64,000 bases of DNA from Psychroserpens sp. (GTDB lineage Bacteria; Bacteroidota; Bacteroidia; Flavobacteriales; Flavobacteriaceae), in the NCBI GenBank assembly GCA_017643165.1, contig JAEPNY010000001.1, positions 310,001 to 374,000 of the forward strand, in the 5' to 3' direction. Shown in pieces: positions 32,606-43,042 of this stretch. The position numbers were made by a program, and so were the translations under genes. The notes beneath the pieces are model-generated. The model ran no database searches and had not been told where the DNA came from. It saw only the letters and a program-made list of their open reading frames with translations. The first letter of the stretch is position 1. Each line of letters starts with the position of its first letter.

Positions 32606-35191
32606 ATGGCCATTCCGACTAAACTTACCAGATTTAATCAAAACGTACTGTCAAAGTATCGTATATACAATAGTATTTTTATGACCTTACCTTTTGATAC
32701 GATTTCTAAAACTGTGGTGCTTTTACCACTGTTTCATGAAACTTGTGTTAAAGGATTTGAATCTGGTGATGATCCCAAGACTATAGTAGAAACGTTTTTT
32801 GCAAAATATCAGGCAAGACGAAATAAGCAAAGCCAGATCAATTTATTATTTCGGTTCATCCAGTATATCGAACGCCAAGTTGTACTGTTCGATGCAGTAG
32901 AAGATGCTGCCTTTTCTGTAGTACACAATATGGAAGGGATAGGAACTTTGCGAAGCTTAAAAGAAAATGCAGAAGCTGAAAATAAGAAGCAATTATTACA
33001 GGAATATCTTGAAGCGTTTAAAGTTCGCATCGTTTTAACTGCACATCCAACGCAGTTTTACCCTGGGACTGTTTTAGGAATTATAACAGACTTAGGTGAA
33101 GCTATAAAGGAGGATAATTTAGTCGTCATTAATGAGTTATTAGCCCAACTAGGGAAGACGCCATTTTTTAAAGATAAGAAGCCTACGCCATATGATGAAG
33201 CTGTGAATCTTATCTGGTATCTTAAGAATGTATTCTATCACTCATTTGGATCTATTTTTGACTACATGCAGGAGAATATTTTTAAGGGAGAAGATATTGA
33301 TAATTCTATAGTAAATATTGGCTTCTGGCCTGGTGGTGATCGCGATGGGAATCCGTTTGTAACACCACAAATCACCCTGAACGTGGCTAGAAAGCTAAAA
33401 GAATCAATCATTAAGAATTATATCAAAGACGTAAAATATCTACGTCGCAGATTGACGTTCAAAGGCATTAGAGAGCGTATTATTGATCTTAACCATAGAT
33501 TGCATAATACCTTATTAAATCGAAATGAAGATTTTCAAGTGACCCTAAGTGGTTTTATAGATGAGTTAAAAGCGATAAGAGCAATGCTGATAAGAGATCA
33601 TCAATCGTTATATGTCGATAAAGTGACAACATTAATCAATCGCACTACATTATTCGGATATCATTTTGCGAGCTTAGATATTCGTCAGGATAGTCGCGTT
33701 CATGATCAGATGTTTACCGCACTTGTAAATGAATTGATTGCTAATGGGAGTAAGTTATTCCCAGAAGATTATTTTGAACTATCATTAGAACAACAACTAA
33801 GACATCTGTCAGAAGTAAAGGGGTCTATTGGTGCTATTGAGTTTAAAGACGAATTGGCCATTAATATCAGTGAAACGATCAAAGCCATGAAGTCCATACA
33901 AGAAGATAATGGCGAAATTGCTTGTAACCGTTATATCATTAGTAATAATCAAACAACGCTCAATGTCATGCAGTTGTTTGCAATGCTTAAAGTGGTAGCG
34001 TTTCACGATGAGCTCTCTGTAGATATAGTGCCACTCTTTGAAACAGTAACTGATCTTGAGGCGTCACCAAGCGTCATGGAGGATTTATATACCGATCCAA
34101 ATTATAGTGAGCATCTAAAGCAGCGTGGAAATAAACAAACCATTATGTTAGGGTTTAGTGATGGTACGAAAGATGGCGGTTATTTAATGGCTAATTGGGC
34201 AATATTTAAGGCGAAAGAGGCTTTAACAACCCTTTCTCGAAAATACAATATAGATGTGGTGTTCTTTGACGGTAGAGGAGGACCGCCAGCTAGAGGTGGT
34301 GGGAAAACCCATCAATTTTATGCATCTCTCGGTCCAACAATTGAGGACAAAGAAATTCAATTAACAATTCAAGGACAGACGATCAGTTCTAACTTCGGAA
34401 CAATTGATTCATCTCAGTACAACATGGAGCAATTGATTAGTTCGGGTGTTTTAAACCGATTAAACGAAAAGAACACGGCGATGATTCCTGAAGATAAAGA
34501 GGTCATGGATGATCTCGCAGAATTGAGTTACAAAGCCTACCAAGATTTTAAGAATCACCCTAAGTTTTTGCCATATCTTGAGCATATGAGTACCTTAAAA
34601 TATTACGCAAAAACTAATATTGGTAGTCGTCCGTCTAAACGTGGTAAATCCTCAGAATTAGTTTTTTCTGATCTAAGAGCTATTCCTTTCGTTGGAAGTT
34701 GGAGTCAGTTAAAACAGAACGTTCCCGGATTCTTTGGCGTAGGAACTGCCTTAAAACATTATGAGGATAATGGCATGTTCGATAAGGTAGTTACCTTATA
34801 TGAAAATTCTAGTTTCTTTAAAACACTTGTTGAAAACAGTATGATGTCCTTATCAAAGTCCTTCTTCAATCTTACACGTTATATGGCTGAAGATCCTGAA
34901 TATGGCGCGTTCTGGACACTCATCCATGAGGAGTATGAAACCTCGAAGCGATTATTACTGAAATTAACAGGTTATTCTGAGCTCATGGAAAATGAACCGG
35001 TTGGAAAGGCTTCGATTAATGTTAGAGAATCAATAGTGTTGCCATTGCTCACAATTCAGCAGTATGCGCTTAAGAAAATTCAGGAATTAGAAAATTCAGA
35101 TGTTAAAGATAATGATGAGATCGAGATCTATCAGAAGATTGTTATGCGTTCACTCTTCGGAAATATTAATGCGAGTCGAAATTCAGCCTAA
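32606..35191 (+). CDS. ppc: Phosphoenolpyruvate carboxylase
   Basis: 861 residues, usual length for the Bacteroidota form. Catalytic motifs: TAHPTQ with H147, GFWPGGDRDGNPFV, GFSDGTKDGGY with the active-site Lys, and the glycine loop GRGGPPARGGG from residue 556. It carboxylates PEP to oxaloacetate to refill the TCA cycle. It is divergent from the triplicated cluster. A TTG (32557) and TATTTTTA (32581) could be a weak promoter. Convergent with the deacetylase-like gene, three bases between stops, with no obvious hairpin. Confidence 0.92.
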   Translation: MAIPTKLTRFNQNVLSKYRIYNSIFMTLPFDTISKTVVLLPLFHETCVKGFESGDDPKTIVETFFAKYQARRNKQSQINLLFRFIQYIERQVVLFDAVEDAAFSVVHNMEGIGTLRSLKENAEAENKKQLLQEYLEAFKVRIVLTAHPTQFYPGTVLGIITDLGEAIKEDNLVVINELLAQLGKTPFFKDKKPTPYDEAVNLIWYLKNVFYHSFGSIFDYMQENIFKGEDIDNSIVNIGFWPGGDRDGNPFVTPQITLNVARKLKESIIKNYIKDVKYLRRRLTFKGIRERIIDLNHRLHNTLLNRNEDFQVTLSGFIDELKAIRAMLIRDHQSLYVDKVTTLINRTTLFGYHFASLDIRQDSRVHDQMFTALVNELIANGSKLFPEDYFELSLEQQLRHLSEVKGSIGAIEFKDELAINISETIKAMKSIQEDNGEIACNRYIISNNQTTLNVMQLFAMLKVVAFHDELSVDIVPLFETVTDLEASPSVMEDLYTDPNYSEHLKQRGNKQTIMLGFSDGTKDGGYLMANWAIFKAKEALTTLSRKYNIDVVFFDGRGGPPARGGGKTHQFYASLGPTIEDKEIQLTIQGQTISSNFGTIDSSQYNMEQLISSGVLNRLNEKNTAMIPEDKEVMDDLAELSYKAYQDFKNHPKFLPYLEHMSTLKYYAKTNIGSRPSKRGKSSELVFSDLRAIPFVGSWSQLKQNVPGFFGVGTALKHYEDNGMFDKVVTLYENSSFFKTLVENSMMSLSKSFFNLTRYMAEDPEYGAFWTLIHEEYETSKRLLLKLTGYSELMENEPVGKASINVRESIVLPLLTIQQYALKKIQELENSDVKDNDEIEIYQKIVMRSLFGNINASRNSA

Positions 35192-35194
35192 CAT

Positions 35195-36097
35195 TTAGAA
35201 GAAGATTTCTTGTGCTAATCTAAAGGTATTAGCATGAGCCTCTACGATAGTTCGAATGTCTGGTGAATAACCACCTCCCATGCTGCACATTACTGGAAGT
35301 CCATTTTGTTTGCAGATTTCTAGGACAAAACGGTCCCTAGCTTTACAGCCTTCAACTGACATCCCAAGTTTTCCTAGTTTATCTGTTGAGATCACATCAA
35401 CACCAGATAGGTAATAAACAAAATCTGGCTGAACGTCCTTAATCAATTTTGGTAGCGTTGCTTCAAGAATGCCTAGATACGTCTGATCATCTGTGTTATT
35501 TTCTAAAGCAATATCTAGGTCACTAATTTCCTTTTTAAATGGATAATTTGATTTGCCATGCATTGAAAACGTAAAGACACTTGGGTCATCTTGAAATATT
35601 TCAGCAGTTCCGTTTCCTTGATGTACATCCAGATCAACAATTAAGATCTTTTCGGCTAATTTATTATTTTGAAGGTAACGCGCTCCAATAGCTTGATCAT
35701 TCAATAAACAAAAAGCTTCGCCTCGGTCTGTGTAGGCGTGATGAGTACCTCCAGCAATATTCATGGCAATTCCATATTCGAGTGCAAACACGCTTGATTT
35801 AATCGTACCATCCGCGATGATGACTTCACGTTCTACCAAGACTTCGCTCAGCGGGAAACCGATTTTACGTGCGGCTCTTTTTTCTAAAGTGAGCGCAGTT
35901 AAATCTTGATAGTAATTCTCGGTGTGAACGCGCAGTATATGTGCATCGTCGGGTTGTTCTGGTTCAAAGAAATTTGAAGAATCACAGGTGCCTTCATATA
36001 GAAGTTGCTCCGGCAATAGTTCATATTTCAGCATTGGAAAACGATGCCCTTCTGGCAGTGGATGTTTATAGATGGGATGGAATGCAATTTTAAGCAT
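35195..36097 (-). CDS. Histone-deacetylase-family hydrolase
   Basis: 300 residues. Zinc-site and catalytic motifs of class I/II HDAC-like enzymes: GGTHHAYTDRGEAFCLLND (H119, H120), IVDLDVHQGNGTA (D157 and H159 as zinc ligands), SMHGKSNYP, and GVDVISTDKLGKL. Bacterial members act on acetyl-lysine, acetylpolyamines or related amides; the substrate is not given by the sequence. Its ATG directly abuts the metG stop with no gap, so it is co-translated with metG. Confidence 0.85.
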   Translation of the reverse strand: MLKIAFHPIYKHPLPEGHRFPMLKYELLPEQLLYEGTCDSSNFFEPEQPDDAHILRVHTENYYQDLTALTLEKRAARKIGFPLSEVLVEREVIIADGTIKSSVFALEYGIAMNIAGGTHHAYTDRGEAFCLLNDQAIGARYLQNNKLAEKILIVDLDVHQGNGTAEIFQDDPSVFTFSMHGKSNYPFKKEISDLDIALENNTDDQTYLGILEATLPKLIKDVQPDFVYYLSGVDVISTDKLGKLGMSVEGCKARDRFVLEICKQNGLPVMCSMGGGYSPDIRTIVEAHANTFRLAQEIFF

Positions 36098-38143
36098 TTA
36101 GCTAATTTGTAAACCGTTTTTGACGGCTTGGTCTGGATTTACAAACACCAATTTACCTTCAGGTGTTTCGGTCATTAAAATCATGCCTTCGCTTTCAACA
36201 CCACGCAATGCTCTAGGCGCTAAATTAACTAAAACCGTAACCTGTTTCCCAATAACTTCTTCAGGTGTGAAACTTTCGGCAATTCCTGAAACGATGGTAC
36301 GTGTGTCAATTCCTGTATCTACTTTTAACACCAACAACTTTTTAGTCTTTGGCATTTTTTCAGCTTCAAGAATCTTTCCAACTCGAATATCTAATTTAGT
36401 AAAGTCTTCAAAAGTAATGGTGTCTTTTTGTGGCTCTACAGTAGCATTCGCAGCTTCATTGGCTTTTTTACTGGCCTCGAGTTTATTTAATTGCGCTTGA
36501 ATAGTTTTGTCTTCAATTTTTGAAAATAGAAGTTCTCCTTTTCCAATTTGATGACCACTTTCAATTAATTCATCTTGAGTTTTTACAGCACGCCATGTTG
36601 CACCAGTAATGTCTAAAATACGCTTTAATTTTTCTGAAGTAAATGGTAGGAATGGTTCACTTAGGGTTGCAAGTGCACTCGCAATTTGTAATGCGACATA
36701 CATAATTGTTTTTGTTCTAGCCTCGTCTGTTTTTACTAATTTCCATGGCTCTTCATCTGCCAAATACTTATTACCTAGACGAGCTAGATTCATCAGCTCT
36801 TGACTCGCTTCTCTAAAACGGTAGCGTTCTATCGAACTTGCAATGACATCTGGATATGCTCTAACAGCAGCTAAAGTCTCTTCATCAACCGCTGAAAATT
36901 CAGAAGCTTTTGGAACAACACCATTGTAGTACTTGTTTGTAAGTACTACAACGCGATTAATAAAGTTTCCGAAGATAGCTACTAACTCATTGTTGTTTCT
37001 GGCTTGAAAGTCTTTCCATGTAAAGTCATTGTCTTTACTTTCTGGAGCATTGGCCGTCAATACATATCGTAAAACATCCTGTTGACCAGGGAAATCTTCT
37101 AGATATTCAGGTAACCAAACCGCCCAGTTCTTAGAGGTCGATAATTTTTTACCTTCTAGATTTAAAAACTCATTTGCAGGCACATTATCGGGTAAGATGT
37201 AAGACCCTTCAGCTTTCAGCATTGATGGAAAAATGATACAGTGAAATACGATATTGTCTTTTCCAATAAAGTGTAATAATTTGGTATCCTTATCTTTCCA
37301 ATAAGGTGTCCAGTCTTTTCCTTCTCTATTAGCCCATTCTTTAGTGGCTGAAATATATCCGATTGGTGCGTCAAACCATACGTATAAGACTTTTCCTTCT
37401 CCACCTGGTACAGGAACAGGAATCCCCCAATCCAGATCGCGTGTTACGGCTCGTGGTCGTAAACCATCATCAATCCAGGATTTAACTTGTCCGTAGACAT
37501 TGGGTTTCCAGTCTTTTTTATGACCTTCTAAAATCCATTCTCTTAGGAAATTTTCGTGCTTATTTAAGGGTAGGAACCAGTGTTTGGTCTCTTTTAATGT
37601 TGGCACATTTCCTGTTATAGCTGATTTCGGATTGATAAGTTCTGTGGCACTTAAGCTAGATCCACAATTCTCACATTGATCACCATAAGCTTCTTCATGA
37701 CCACATTTAGGGCAGGTTCCAGTTACGAAACGATCGGCCAAGAATTGATTAGCTTCTTCGTCGTATAATTGTTCTGTAACTTCTTCAACAAATTCGTGCT
37801 TATCATAGAGTGTTTTGAAAAATTCCGAAGCCGTTTCATGATGAATCTGAGCTGAGGTTCGCGAATAATTGTCAAAGGTGATACCAAAGTCCTCGAAGCT
37901 CGTTTTGATAATGGCGTGGTACTTATCGACTACATCTTGTGGTGTAATACCTTCCTTTTTAGCTTTAATGGTAATCGGTACACCATGTTCGTCACTTCCA
38001 CAGATAAATAGAACATCATTATCTGTTAATCGTTTGAATCGTGCATAGATATCAGCTGGTACATAAACACCTGCTAAATGTCCAATATGAATTGGACCAT
38101 TAGTGTAAGGTAATGCTGCTGTTATGGTGTATCGTTTTGACAT
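36098..38143 (-). CDS. metG: Methionyl-tRNA synthetase
   Basis: 681 residues from the ATG at 38143 ([16 protein letters not shown]); the upstream Met at 38167 adds eight non-conserved residues. HIGH motif at 19-22, zinc knuckle [23 protein letters not shown]-equivalent KKLSTSKN, and a C-terminal EMAP-II-like tRNA-binding domain ([18 protein letters not shown]) at about 575-681. It charges initiator and elongator tRNA-Met. A TATTTTTG -7 element lies upstream. Paired with the deacetylase-like gene. Confidence 0.95.
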   Translation of the reverse strand: MSKRYTITAALPYTNGPIHIGHLAGVYVPADIYARFKRLTDNDVLFICGSDEHGVPITIKAKKEGITPQDVVDKYHAIIKTSFEDFGITFDNYSRTSAQIHHETASEFFKTLYDKHEFVEEVTEQLYDEEANQFLADRFVTGTCPKCGHEEAYGDQCENCGSSLSATELINPKSAITGNVPTLKETKHWFLPLNKHENFLREWILEGHKKDWKPNVYGQVKSWIDDGLRPRAVTRDLDWGIPVPVPGGEGKVLYVWFDAPIGYISATKEWANREGKDWTPYWKDKDTKLLHFIGKDNIVFHCIIFPSMLKAEGSYILPDNVPANEFLNLEGKKLSTSKNWAVWLPEYLEDFPGQQDVLRYVLTANAPESKDNDFTWKDFQARNNNELVAIFGNFINRVVVLTNKYYNGVVPKASEFSAVDEETLAAVRAYPDVIASSIERYRFREASQELMNLARLGNKYLADEEPWKLVKTDEARTKTIMYVALQIASALATLSEPFLPFTSEKLKRILDITGATWRAVKTQDELIESGHQIGKGELLFSKIEDKTIQAQLNKLEASKKANEAANATVEPQKDTITFEDFTKLDIRVGKILEAEKMPKTKKLLVLKVDTGIDTRTIVSGIAESFTPEEVIGKQVTVLVNLAPRALRGVESEGMILMTETPEGKLVFVNPDQAVKNGLQIS

Positions 38144-38164
38144 TGTATTTTGTTTAACAGGGCA

Positions 38165-38172
38165 CAAAAATA
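38165..38172 (-). promoter_or_regulatory. -7 promoter element (TATTTTTG on - strand) for metG
   Basis: CAAAAATA on the + strand; exact TAnnTTTG match 22 bases upstream of the metG start. Confidence 0.5.
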
Positions 38173-38215
38173 CGCATTTTGCAAGGGATATAGAAAAAAA
38201 ATGTACATTTACAAT

Positions 38216-39223
38216 ATGTCCAAAATCCGTTATTTTCTAGGAGCTCTTATCCTATTTATGAACTTCGGGATATTAAGTGCTCAAAACAATAATTCATATC
38301 AAAATCAAAGTGCTTTGATACAACCACCATATTTAAAAGCTGGAGATACTGTGGCCATCGTGGCGCCTTCAGGGATCCTAAAAAACCGAAATGAAGAGAT
38401 CAATCGCGCTGTAAAATTGTTAGAAAGTCTAGGTTTACATGCCTTGGTTGGTCAGAATGTATTTAAAAAAGCCGATCATTTTGCAGGCACAGATGATGAG
38501 CGCTGTGAAGATTTTCAAAATGCCTTAGACGACCCTAAAGTTAGTGCCATTTGGTGCGCAAGAGGCGGTTATGGAACCGTTAGAATATTGGATAAATTGG
38601 ACTATAGCAAATTTAAAGAACATCCAAAGTGGATAATTGGGTACAGTGATATTACAGCGCTCCATAATCAAATTCATAATGAAGGATTTCAATCGATGCA
38701 CGCCTTAATGTGTGTAAGTCTGACAAAAGATCTTAATGAGATTAATGAAACAGTTGATACATTTACCAAGGCCTTGTTTGGGTCGCCATCTAATTATAAT
38801 TTGGAAGGCTCAACATATAATAGAGAAGGTACTGCTTCAGGACAACTCGTTGGTGGGAATTTGACGATGTTGCATACGATGTTAGGTTCATCAACTAGCA
38901 TCGATACTTCGGGCAAAATCTTATTCATTGAGGAGATTGGTGAATACAAATATCATATAGATCGTATGCTCCAAAGTTTAAAGCGTGCGGGTTATTTTGA
39001 CAATTGTAAAGGGGTAATTGTTGGTGATATGAGTAAACTTCGAAAGAATACAACTCTTTGGGGAACATCAATTGAACAATTGATTTTAGATGCGCTATCA
39101 GACTATGAATTCCCAATTGCCTTTAATATGCCTGCTGGACATGAAAAAGACAATCGGGCTTTAATTTTAGGAAAGGAAATTTCCTTGAATGTTTCAAAGA
39201 CTAGTTCTGTACTCAGTTATTAG
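38216..39223 (+). CDS. LD-carboxypeptidase (peptidase family S66)
   Basis: 335 residues from the ATG at 38216, which gives a signal peptide ([23 protein letters not shown]); Met at 38201 is also possible, and a further upstream one at 38150 is unlikely. S66 features: [14 protein letters not shown], the nucleophile block [42 protein letters not shown], and [15 protein letters not shown] with the Glu-His of the catalytic triad. It cleaves the terminal D-Ala from murein tetrapeptides during recycling. Divergent from metG. Confidence 0.88.
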   Translation: MSKIRYFLGALILFMNFGILSAQNNNSYQNQSALIQPPYLKAGDTVAIVAPSGILKNRNEEINRAVKLLESLGLHALVGQNVFKKADHFAGTDDERCEDFQNALDDPKVSAIWCARGGYGTVRILDKLDYSKFKEHPKWIIGYSDITALHNQIHNEGFQSMHALMCVSLTKDLNEINETVDTFTKALFGSPSNYNLEGSTYNREGTASGQLVGGNLTMLHTMLGSSTSIDTSGKILFIEEIGEYKYHIDRMLQSLKRAGYFDNCKGVIVGDMSKLRKNTTLWGTSIEQLILDALSDYEFPIAFNMPAGHEKDNRALILGKEISLNVSKTSSVLSY

Positions 39224-39232
39224 TGAAACGAA

Positions 39233-41353
39233 TTACATTTTGTATTTAAATTCTTCAAGAATAGTTCGCGATAACTCTTTACCTTTTTGATCAATATTTA
39301 CAAACCAAACGTTGGTCGTACACTTTGCGCTAGCCAAGTCGTTTGTATCGCAATTTTGAATTGTTCCTTTGATTAAGAATCCAGTTGCAGTCTCTTCAGC
39401 CGAATACCCATATTCATTAAAGAAATCCCCATAGGTGTTTTGCCATAGCTTATTTCCTTGCTTATCGGTTTTTATGACCAACATATCATAGTTGCCATTG
39501 CCATAAGAACTCGTAGATCCAATAATTAAATAACCATCTTCTGTTTCTAAAATCGAACTCGCTTTGTCATAACTCTTACCTCCAAACTGCTTGTACCAAA
39601 TTTCGTTTCCGTTCGGATAGTTTTTCGTTAGCAAAATATCTGAAGATTCCCCATTTCTTGAGCCAATTGTTGTAACCTGGATGGATCCATTTTCAGTTTC
39701 AATTTTCGGCTGAAACTTTAAGTTCGTTTTTTTGACGAATTTATTATTTAGGACACGATTTGTTGTGAGTAAAATACCAGTGACCCGATTGAATTGGTCT
39801 CGCTGAATTTTTAATATGTAATCAAATACGAGAAGTTCATTCCTATTTAAGACTTCCAAATCTTGGACATCATCCCAACCGTGTAATGATACCGTTAATT
39901 TTTCGTCCTGATAGTTTATAGAAAAAGCGACATCTAATTCTCTGCTGTAATATTGTCCAACGTAACTCTCTAGATCAGCCAAAGTAACTTCTTCCTTCGG
40001 AATTTTTTTATAAACACTTACTTTGCCAGAAGGGTAGAATAAGATTAATTCGTTTTCATAGAATCCTATTTTCATTTTCGAATTATACGAAAGACTGTAT
40101 ACGTTTTGGTCTTCTTTTTTGAGTGCTATTGGATTATTGTTTCCGTTTCTCCACGCAAGTTGACCTTCATTTTCTACAATTCTAATTAAATATTCTTTTG
40201 GAGAAAGATATTGACCCATCAAATCAGCTGTAGGAATCGTATTAGTTACGGCACTAAGGCGATCGTCGTATGCAATAACTTCCTCTTTTTCTGGTAGAAT
40301 AAGTTTTGCAATTTCGTCAGCAATTGCACCACTCCAAAGTCTACTATTATTACTCATTACAAAAACGGTTAATTTTTCTTCAGGAAAGCGAATTGTTTGA
40401 GAGTGGAACGAACCTGTACCACCAGAATGGTGTACCGAAGGATAGCTGAGTCGGTCTTCTAATTCTAATCCGAATCCATAGCTTGTGTATTCACTATTTG
40501 GAATAGGTTTTTGACTTTCAATTAATAATTTATTGTTGTTGAGTTCTGCATTTTGAACCGCCTGTTCAAAAATTAACTGATCTTTCAAAGATGTAAACAA
40601 AAATCCGTCTCCGTAATGATTTGTAATCATCGGATATTGCTGCCAAACACCATCACCCCAATCAGAATATGGTAAAGCTTGATTTGGAATTACATACATA
40701 TAGTTTTTTAGAAATGTCGTGTTGTTCATTCCTAAGTCTTTGAAGAACTGTTCAGAGTAGTCGTGAAACTTTTCACCCGTTGCAACTTCAATTACTTTAG
40801 TCAAAACGGTATAACCCGAATTACTATACATATACATCGAACCAGGTTCAAACGCCAAATCTTCTTGCTTTTCTAAAAGATCTTCTATGACATCATCATT
40901 ATCCATACCGACTTGACGCCACCAAGGTTCTTGTTTAATACTCAATAAATCACTGTAATCTCTTATTCCGCTAGTATGATTTATGAGATGTCTAATTTTT
41001 ATCTTTTCTTTTACTGCAGGATACAGATTCGGTAAATATTTTCTAATGTCGTCTTCTAAACTCAGTTTTTGCTCATACGATAGTTGTAGCACCATTAAGG
41101 CAGTGAACTGTTTTGCTGTAGACGCGATATTGGATCTTGTTTTATCGGTGATCTTAACTTGATGTTGTAGACTTGCCAAACCTTTATAATTCTCATAATA
41201 AATTGCACCATCTTTAACGATACCAACCATGAGGCCAGGATCTTTATCGCCCAATTTTGAATTGACTATTGAGTCAATTTTTTCTTTTAAAGCGTCTTGA
41301 GCATGTGTCAAAGGAGCACTTATTAATAACAGTAAGATAAATACGATTTTCAT
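39233..41353 (-). CDS. Serine hydrolase (class C beta-lactamase fold) with C-terminal repeat extension
   Basis: 706 residues from the ATG at 41353 (signal peptide MKIVFILLLLISAPLTHAQ); the Met at 41398 gives a poor leader. About 20-360 is the beta-lactamase/PBP fold: STAKQF as SxxK, YSNSGYT as YxN, and HSGGTG near residue 310. About 370-540 is a beta domain often found after such hydrolases. About 545-706 is a beta-propeller-like repeat: GNEIWYKQFGGKSYDKASSI, DGYLIIGSTSSYGNGNYDMLVIKTD, GNKLWQNTYGD. The extension is unusual. Acts in the periplasm; the substrate is unknown. Confidence 0.8.
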   Translation of the reverse strand: MKIVFILLLLISAPLTHAQDALKEKIDSIVNSKLGDKDPGLMVGIVKDGAIYYENYKGLASLQHQVKITDKTRSNIASTAKQFTALMVLQLSYEQKLSLEDDIRKYLPNLYPAVKEKIKIRHLINHTSGIRDYSDLLSIKQEPWWRQVGMDNDDVIEDLLEKQEDLAFEPGSMYMYSNSGYTVLTKVIEVATGEKFHDYSEQFFKDLGMNNTTFLKNYMYVIPNQALPYSDWGDGVWQQYPMITNHYGDGFLFTSLKDQLIFEQAVQNAELNNNKLLIESQKPIPNSEYTSYGFGLELEDRLSYPSVHHSGGTGSFHSQTIRFPEEKLTVFVMSNNSRLWSGAIADEIAKLILPEKEEVIAYDDRLSAVTNTIPTADLMGQYLSPKEYLIRIVENEGQLAWRNGNNNPIALKKEDQNVYSLSYNSKMKIGFYENELILFYPSGKVSVYKKIPKEEVTLADLESYVGQYYSRELDVAFSINYQDEKLTVSLHGWDDVQDLEVLNRNELLVFDYILKIQRDQFNRVTGILLTTNRVLNNKFVKKTNLKFQPKIETENGSIQVTTIGSRNGESSDILLTKNYPNGNEIWYKQFGGKSYDKASSILETEDGYLIIGSTSSYGNGNYDMLVIKTDKQGNKLWQNTYGDFFNEYGYSAEETATGFLIKGTIQNCDTNDLASAKCTTNVWFVNIDQKGKELSRTILEEFKYKM

Positions 41354-41435
41354 GTGCAATAACTTTTTAATTGATACCACAAATATGAGGCAATGCATAA
41401 TGCCAAACGCTTCAAATCTTGATTTGAGACCTATT

Positions 41436-42641
41436 TTAGGTCATTTTTGTAATAAAATCTTTAGGTGAAAGTTCAGTGCTCTTTTTAAAAGCTCGGTTGA
41501 AAGTAGCTTTACTATTAAATCCGCAATCAAGGGCAATACCTAAGAGTGTAGTAGTTTTATGCTCGCCATTTTGAAGCTTTTTCTTAATAGCTTCGATCCT
41601 ATGATGATTGATAAAATCATTAAAATTCATTTGGTATCCAGAATTTACAATTGATGATACCAATTTAGTGTTTGTTTCTAAAGCATTAGCAACATCGGAA
41701 AGTGTCAAACGCGGATTTTTATAAAGAGCTTCGCCTTCCATTAAATTTAAAAGTTTTGTTTTCCAGTCTTCGAGCTCTTTTTCAATTAGTGATTCCGTAG
41801 GGACATTTTCTGTAAGTAAGTCATCCGCTTCAAAAACATTGATCTGTGCAAATTTTACGTGATCAATAGTTGAGACTTTTACGGCATTAGCAAAACCATT
41901 AATAGAGATATAATAGACTACACACGCAAATGATAGATAATACCAGAACTGACTTCCAAATTCTCCCCAATCAGGATTAATAATGAAAAACATTAGACGT
42001 AAAATTAGCATTGCTAAAAACGCAATCATAAAATTTCTGATCCATTGAAATAGGATTGTTTCGGCATAACTCACTGTGTCAAATACCAATCGTTTATATT
42101 GGGAATAATGTCGTAAACTCAGCACCAAATAAAAACTCATTGAGATTAAACCCGTCATTTGATACCAATTGGAAAGGTCTTTATCTCTTCCATCAGCATA
42201 AAAATAGTATTCGTCTAGAATGAGTTTGTCAGTGATAAAAACAACCAAAGAATACAAATCGTATAGAATGGCCGGTATAAAATGAATGAGGTGGGCTTTA
42301 GTCATTTTAAAATCAACATTCAAAAGGCTCTTCGTGTAAAAGAAGACTACAGGGCCAATTAAAAGTACCTGCATAAGTGGGAGAAAGAAGAGAATATCTG
42401 CTGTTGCATCTCTATAGTACCAACCGGCATACCCAAACATATATGGTGAAAGATATAAGGCACATAAAAATAATAGTAAACTAAGCCATTTACTCGCTTT
42501 ATTTCCCGTTTTGATGCCATTTCTTAATAGTAATAAAGAGAATATGATGCCGTGAAAAAAGAAAATAAGAAGAAGCGAACTTTTCTCATTAAATCCGAAA
42601 GGGAAATCAAATATTGAGGTTGTAAGTAAGATAGATTGCAT
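41436..42641 (-). CDS. AraC-family regulator with N-terminal membrane domain
   Basis: 401 residues. The first about 250 contain six to seven hydrophobic segments (LLIFFFHGIIFSLLLL, LSLLLFLCALYLSPYMFG, LLIGPVVFFYTKSLL, FMIAFLAMLILRLMFFII); the C-terminal part is an AraC DNA-binding domain with LSDVANALETNTKLVSSIVN and LLGIALDCGFNSKATFNRAFKKSTELSPKDFI. This 7TM-AraC type is common in Flavobacteriia. It lies 82 bases upstream of the serine hydrolase in the same direction and probably controls it; the signal is unknown. Confidence 0.88.
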   Translation of the reverse strand: MQSILLTTSIFDFPFGFNEKSSLLLIFFFHGIIFSLLLLRNGIKTGNKASKWLSLLLFLCALYLSPYMFGYAGWYYRDATADILFFLPLMQVLLIGPVVFFYTKSLLNVDFKMTKAHLIHFIPAILYDLYSLVVFITDKLILDEYYFYADGRDKDLSNWYQMTGLISMSFYLVLSLRHYSQYKRLVFDTVSYAETILFQWIRNFMIAFLAMLILRLMFFIINPDWGEFGSQFWYYLSFACVVYYISINGFANAVKVSTIDHVKFAQINVFEADDLLTENVPTESLIEKELEDWKTKLLNLMEGEALYKNPRLTLSDVANALETNTKLVSSIVNSGYQMNFNDFINHHRIEAIKKKLQNGEHKTTTLLGIALDCGFNSKATFNRAFKKSTELSPKDFITKMT

Positions 42642-42682
42642 AGCTGATTTAAATGTAATACTATTTTTTCTATTTTAGAACT

Positions 42683-43042
42683 ATGGCAGTGCATAATGAT
42701 TTAGGAAAGCATGGCGAACAAATAGCCATCGACTATTTGATGGCTAAGGGTTATCAAATATTGGAAACTAATTACCGTTTTCAAAAAGCCGAAGTCGATA
42801 TCATTGCCAAAATGGAAGATACTCTTGCCGTTGTTGAGGTCAAGACAAGATCTACAAAGGTGTTTGGTGATCCTCATGAATTTCTAAAGCCAAAACAAAT
42901 TGAGCGTATTGTTACTGTAATTGATCATTACATTCAATCGAAACAACTAGATGTGGAAGTTAGATTTGATGTCATTGCGATTGTTAAGACTAACAGCACC
43001 ACAGACATTCAGCATTTAGAAAATGCCTATTTCCATTTTTAA
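42683..43042 (+). CDS. yraN: YraN family (UPF0102) endonuclease-like protein
   Basis: 119 residues of the PD-(D/E)xK-type fold: GKHGEQIAIDYLMAKGYQILETNYRF, AEVDIIAKMEDTLAVVEVKTRS. The D...ExK catalytic triad (D of AEVD, and E-V-K) is complete. Function is not firmly known; it is divergent from the AraC gene and convergent with nadD, whose stop follows directly. Confidence 0.88.
   Translation: MAVHNDLGKHGEQIAIDYLMAKGYQILETNYRFQKAEVDIIAKMEDTLAVVEVKTRSTKVFGDPHEFLKPKQIERIVTVIDHYIQSKQLDVEVRFDVIAIVKTNSTTDIQHLENAYFHF

Noticed and set aside
38144-38167. Longer metG start
   Set aside because: Adds non-conserved residues; [16 protein letters not shown] is the family N-terminus, and the -7 element is just upstream.
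41354-41398. Longer start of the serine hydrolase
   Set aside because: The leader would carry an unlikely sequence before a perfect signal peptide that starts at 41353.
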